Below, in pieces: positions 62,001 to 64,000 of a stretch of 64,000 nucleotides of DNA. The stretch spans positions 23,270,001-23,334,000 of the forward strand of contig AP031357.1 of the NCBI GenBank assembly GCA_037833965.1, given 5' to 3'. Position 1 is the first letter of the stretch. Every line of letters begins with the position of its first letter. Source of the DNA: Marchantia polymorpha subsp. ruderalis (Eukaryota; Streptophyta; Marchantiopsida; Marchantiales; Marchantiaceae). Below the pieces are notes generated by a model. It searched no databases, was not told where the DNA came from, and worked only from the letters and a program-made list of their open reading frames with translations. Both the position numbers and the translations under genes were made by a program.

Positions 62001-62174
62001 CGCCCTCAATTCCAAATCACGCGCATTCACTTCTCCCTCAATCAACAAGAAATCTCCTGTGCGGCGACGTCGAGAATGTTCAGCAGCCAGCAGATGGATG
62101 CGCGCAGCGCGCACAAGAGATTGGAATCGCGAATTCAAGAATGGGACGTTCTCCGCCGCCCGGTCGAAGGTCAT
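59049..62174 (-). CDS. LTR-encoded protein, 1041 codons, unknown function
   Basis: It lies wholly inside the 3' LTR in the element's sense. The first Met gives an N-terminal extension of about 84 residues; Met-85 (MTRPSRLRMVPLRLPQ) aligns with Met-26 of the 868-codon homologue. Residues about 95-310 form the shared helical domain: LLWGWNYICANMVREWL, DRWTVQDWAQALGRCAG, YRTRDYKDRFRR, LSPFLINFYRQRN. A very long Pro/Ala/Ser/Arg-rich middle (about 320-740) contains repeats such as SPPVHRRSPVHR that are the translation of CCTGTGCACAGG palindromes. A Glu/Asp-rich patch precedes LLRYLDRKVDKY, then a coiled coil of about 200 residues ending LRSRAEDWQGRELVRG. No nucleic-acid or enzyme motif is evident. 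Expression would be expected from the LTR promoter. The call as a real protein rests on its length and on the homologue at 52905-55511. Confidence 0.75.
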   Translation of the reverse strand: MTFDRAAENVPFLNSRFQSLVRAARIHLLAAEHSRRRRTGDFLLIEGEVNARDLELRAIRVCRERKKLGRCGSRMSGRANPRNAMTRPSRLRMVPLRLPQNGLRAFEERLIARKLDFLLWGWNYICANMVREWLEPQGPPSRGLRPHVDRWTVQDWAQALGRCAGMPGHLLFDSESIKVTKQEEAQFVELFKTGRSTKNGYRTRDYKDRFRRTLSAALMQLLQPHRACYITLWQVSFVECVIEGTPIHWASILHRVMRQHAFEEKGGTLNHLSPFLINFYRQRNCLTAAELEHFPPLSIDHPGKYVRENEVDTDAEESPSSTPSRRRDEGRHTPAARVPRKRRWREESEEEQHQEPSAPIRPRPLCESYSRPKQKARRLVLPADSADTATIATEKGSASPEKHEEARTTAGATGHAATSTGERPPTGQGPPELPRAMRTDVPFAHRRASADGRASADRRSQVDVDLRLRVGRSSPPVHRRSPVHRTPPHVPPVHRQESPPFQRRKGKEPAEEPPTRHRPSGPDPPAHHAPQFAPSAPGPSSRGDTSRERAEAAPSAGSPPIDAPSAVGPIGQGTSGERPPAMSPSAMDVRGATPAADKAPAIAPAHGPGTAPTDRSREQQQTEERSDCPRDEISMRDAQSNPAQPPSARSPSAAGDGGREDAVDNQQARDGDAARVHSPSALDILATSSEAAAVPSQAAHVDDVQPHSGQSPTQSMATEILHSDDDGGGSTEEMSGAEDTEEEEEEIVGAPAAALSEQVIPLLRYLDRKVDKYADPLQPGSYIELVRRRTRTKVHTSKLLARVDQELKDLKEKHACLWGQYKLNQKFYKHSEKMKEEKLDELTKEQVKVKEALISEQAQNRILSEELVRQTRLLEQCQLARQADEELIRRLQSECGELRAQRAEAESQLVIIEEDRRKEADRTKVETARRVAHCLKGYAHWEVKAQEKLTLREFELRAAGLLSGDSRSRRKVAKKLDAFLSKAQDTMSALEVEVSAALQRLGLRSRAEDWQGRELVRGSRPRRRRSTGSAECSVAWFRVGV
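60689..60751. repeat. cluster of 14-16-bp perfect palindromes (CGCCTGTGCACAGGCG) inside the LTR ORF
   Basis: Three copies of CCTGTGCACAGG lie within about 63 bases; the third is the full 16-bp palindrome CGCCTGTGCACAGGCG (60736-60751). The same word recurs at about 62520, 62840 and 62899, outside the coding part. The related palindromes CGCCTACGCGTAGGCG and CGCCTTCGGCG are scattered over 49-63 kb. Confidence 0.85.
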
Positions 62175-63421
62175 GGTCGGCTCTTGCTCGTGAAGAACGT
62201 CTCACTTGATGGCCGCGCCGGCTGTACGCTGGAACGGTCTTCGCTCTCACGCGCGGCTTCACGCTCCGCCGTCGTCGATTAAACTCTCACGCTCGAATTG
62301 GCGGATTTGAACTCCGCGAGCATATTACCCCGCGGACATGGGGGCGTAGCGCCGAAGGCGAGTTTTCCGCCTTGCGCGGTACACTTGTTCGTACCGCCCC
62401 TCGGCCAATCCCCCTCTGCCTTGACGCGTGTGTCCGCATGTCGGACAAAAGTTCAACTCCTGCCTGTGCGCAGGCAGACTCCTCGGCGGATTCTCCGCCG
62501 GCGCGGAACTTGAACATCCTCCTGTGCACAGGCGTTCGCCTGTGCGCAGGCGAAGTTCGTGCGCGGCGCTGCGCTGGCGCGGAAGGCGTTGACCGTGGTC
62601 AGCCGTCTCCGTCCAGTCTGTCCGTTCCTTGTCTCTTCGTCGGCGCTTCCGCCGCCGCAACTCCGTCCGTCCAAGAGCGCATCCACCCGTCCCATCCGAA
62701 TGGTCCGTACCGATTTGATTACTCTGGCGGCTCTTCCGCCGTACGCGGCGCTGCGCTGGCGCGGAAGGCGCCGTACACTTTCTACCTCACAAGGCGCATC
62801 TCTAGGGCCCAAGGCGGATTTTCCGCCGACGCCGAAGCGCCTGTGCACAGGCGAGCGCCTGTGCGTAGGCGGACTTCGCGCCTTCCCTAACCCTACTTCG
62901 CCTGTGCACAGGCGAACGCCTTCGTCCGCGCATAGGACAAAACTTGATTCCCCCTTCCGCGTAGGCGGAATTCGCGCCGGTGGCGAACTCTTTCCGCCGT
63001 AGGCGACCGCCTCCGTTTCTTCCAATAGTGATAACTCCCTAAGTCCTCATCCGTTCCAAGCGTTCTTGGACTCGTTGGAATCAGTGCGTCGAGCTCTTTC
63101 CAACGGGACCCTAACTTGGTCAAGGCGCCCGAGGGTTGACGTAATTATGGAGGGTTTCCCTACAGCCGCGGACGCAACCTCCGAAGGCGGGTTTTGCGCC
63201 TTGCGTCGTAGGGGTCCTAACTGCAGAGCTCGCAGGGAGGGTGGTGCCTATCCTTACTGCTGCACCCCAAATCCCAGATTCTACAAGATCCCTCGAGAAT
63301 CCCCGCGATCTTCCGGATTCACTCCGTTTTGATGTACCGAAGGCTATTTACAATGCTGCCAGGGTACAGTTTTCCAAAAATGTTTTAATTTCCTCAAAAT
63401 TGCCAAAAGTGGGGTACCACA

Positions 63422-63442
63422 TGCCCCCCTCCTCAATTGTGA
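63422..63442 (-). other. polypurine tract of the minus-strand element
   Basis: Read on the minus strand, GAGGAGGGGGGCA directly abuts the LTR start TGTGGTACC. This is the standard plus-strand primer site and fixes both the LTR boundary and the element's orientation. Confidence 0.85.
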
Positions 63443-63458
63443 GCGCCCACGCGAACAC

Positions 63459-64000
63459 TCACATGTGGTATTTCTTCAACCGCCACCCGTTCACTCGGGT
63501 GCCTAACAAATCGCCGGCCAGGTCCGCAAGTTGGATGGATCCATTCGGGAAGACTTCGACAACCCTGTAAGGTCCCATCCATCTTAGGTGCAGTTTGCCT
63601 GGGAATCTGGCATGCCTGCTGTCGTAGAGCAATGCCAAATCACCCGCCTGCAGGAGTACCGGTTTGATCTTTTTATCGTATCTCTCCTTTCGGCGGAGCT
63701 GGATTTTCCTGGTGCGGTCTTCGGCGTCTCGTCTCCTCTCATCCAGCAGCGTGACCTCCTGTAACCTGTAGAGCTGACTCTCCTCTGCGCCCATCCTCTG
63801 CAAATCCAACGTTCGTTGGGTGGGTACTTCAAATTCGATCGGGAGGATCGGGTGTTGCCCATACACCAGAAAGTATGGTGTCTGTTTGGTCGTGATCTTC
63901 TCAGCTGTCCGGTACGCCCATAGAGCGGCTGCTAACTTCGTATCCCAGTCGTGAGCGTGATTCACCGTGACCTTGAGTAGTATTTTACACAGTAGACCAT
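63459..64000 (-). CDS. Ty3/gypsy integrase, C-terminal part (continues past the right edge)
   Basis: The frame is open to the window edge and carries the family's end-of-catalytic-core block NHAHDWDTKLAAALWAYRTA, followed by TPYFLVYGQHPILPIEFEVP, a basic linker (RRKERYDKKIKP), the GDLALLYDSR / FPGKLHLRWMGPYRVVEV SH3-like fold and a final NGWRLKKYH. No chromodomain follows, which points to a non-chromovirus lineage such as the Tat/Athila group, though I cannot place it more exactly. Reverse transcriptase, RNase H, protease and gag should lie to the right. Element fossil; its overall state cannot be judged here. Confidence 0.95.
   Translation of the reverse strand, partial: GLLCKILLKVTVNHAHDWDTKLAAALWAYRTAEKITTKQTPYFLVYGQHPILPIEFEVPTQRTLDLQRMGAEESQLYRLQEVTLLDERRRDAEDRTRKIQLRRKERYDKKIKPVLLQAGDLALLYDSRHARFPGKLHLRWMGPYRVVEVFPNGSIQLADLAGDLLGTRVNGWRLKKYHM

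Larger units (their letters stand above)
58038..63421 (-). mobile_element. 3' LTR (5384 bp) of a minus-strand Ty3/gypsy element running off the right edge
   Basis: On the minus strand it runs from TGTGGTACCCCAC (63421) to GTGGGTTATCACA (58038), so the ends form an imperfect inverted pair TGTGRTAxCCCAC. It is preceded by a polypurine tract and an integrase frame in the same sense, fixing it as the 3' LTR. It carries a 1041-codon sense ORF, about 1.25 kb of palindrome-rich DNA ahead of that ORF and about 1 kb after it. A segment beginning AGAGTTTGAATTCTCAGGCA is duplicated within the last kilobase (about 58148 and 58561). The element looks young, since the long ORF is unbroken; whether the whole element is intact cannot be judged. 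The left flank is ATTGA, which should recur after the unseen 5' LTR. Confidence 0.9.

Noticed and set aside
48845-63421. Reading 48845 and 63421 as the two LTRs of a single element
   Set aside because: They face opposite directions, with TG ends pointing outward. LTRs of one element are direct repeats, so these belong to different insertions.
1-64000. CRISPR arrays, bacterial operons or phage genes
   Set aside because: The spliced plant genes, tRNA type and LTR elements mark the DNA as nuclear eukaryotic; no regularly spaced repeat/spacer array was seen.

Overview
The window reads as nuclear DNA of a land plant, probably not a seed plant, although no sequence mark settles the lineage. Support comes from plant-type intron-rich genes (SWC4/DMAP1, CTU2, a glycine-rich-domain protein of the GRDP family, and a chloroplast-type AI-2E membrane protein), a nuclear tRNA-Ser, a decayed organelle-like tRNA-Phe, and nested Ty3/gypsy LTR retrotransposons with very long LTRs.

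Layout. 0.4-5.4 kb: minus-strand AI-2E/PerM-family gene with a likely plastid transit peptide; its 3' end runs off the left edge. 5.4-15.2 kb: GC-rich upstream DNA, one unexplained 124-codon ORF beside a perfect hairpin, then long DNA with no recognisable gene. 15.3-17.7 kb: CTU2 (minus). 22.6-27.9 kb: SWC4 (plus), a complete 16-exon model. The upstream regions of CTU2 and SWC4 (17.7-18.4 and 21.5-22.3 kb) are inverted, diverged copies of one another, so two housekeeping genes are fired divergently from a duplicated 5' region. 31.58 kb: tRNA-Ser(GCT). 31.8-41.5 kb: AT-rich intergenic DNA with a diverged direct repeat pair, a 127-bp tandem duplication, a larger tandem duplication carrying a degenerate ACGAGGTACG-type satellite, and a 584-bp MITE with target duplications. 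42.8-47.5 kb: GRDP gene (minus), a complete nine-exon, about 879-aa model. 48.8-64 kb: a nest of long-LTR Ty3/gypsy elements.

The nest. A plus-strand LTR starts at 48845. It is interrupted by a minus-strand solo LTR (51923-56785, flanked by the 5-bp duplication CGCCT) and again at 58038 by a minus-strand element, of which the window holds the whole 3' LTR (58038-63421, 5384 bp), the polypurine tract and the C-terminal integrase; the rest lies beyond the right edge. The most unusual feature is that these LTRs themselves carry a long sense-strand ORF: 1041 codons in the 3' LTR and 868 codons in the solo LTR. The two proteins share a helical N-terminal domain and a C-terminal coiled coil, while the proline-rich middle has diverged. 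The same LTRs are packed with 11-16-bp perfect GC palindromes, some inside the ORF.

The host genes are not a pathway: tRNA wobble thiolation (CTU2), H2A.Z/histone acetylation complexes (SWC4), a developmental or stress GRDP protein and a membrane carrier. Exon boundaries were inferred by eye from splice consensus, reading frame and remembered family sequences; none was tested against transcripts.
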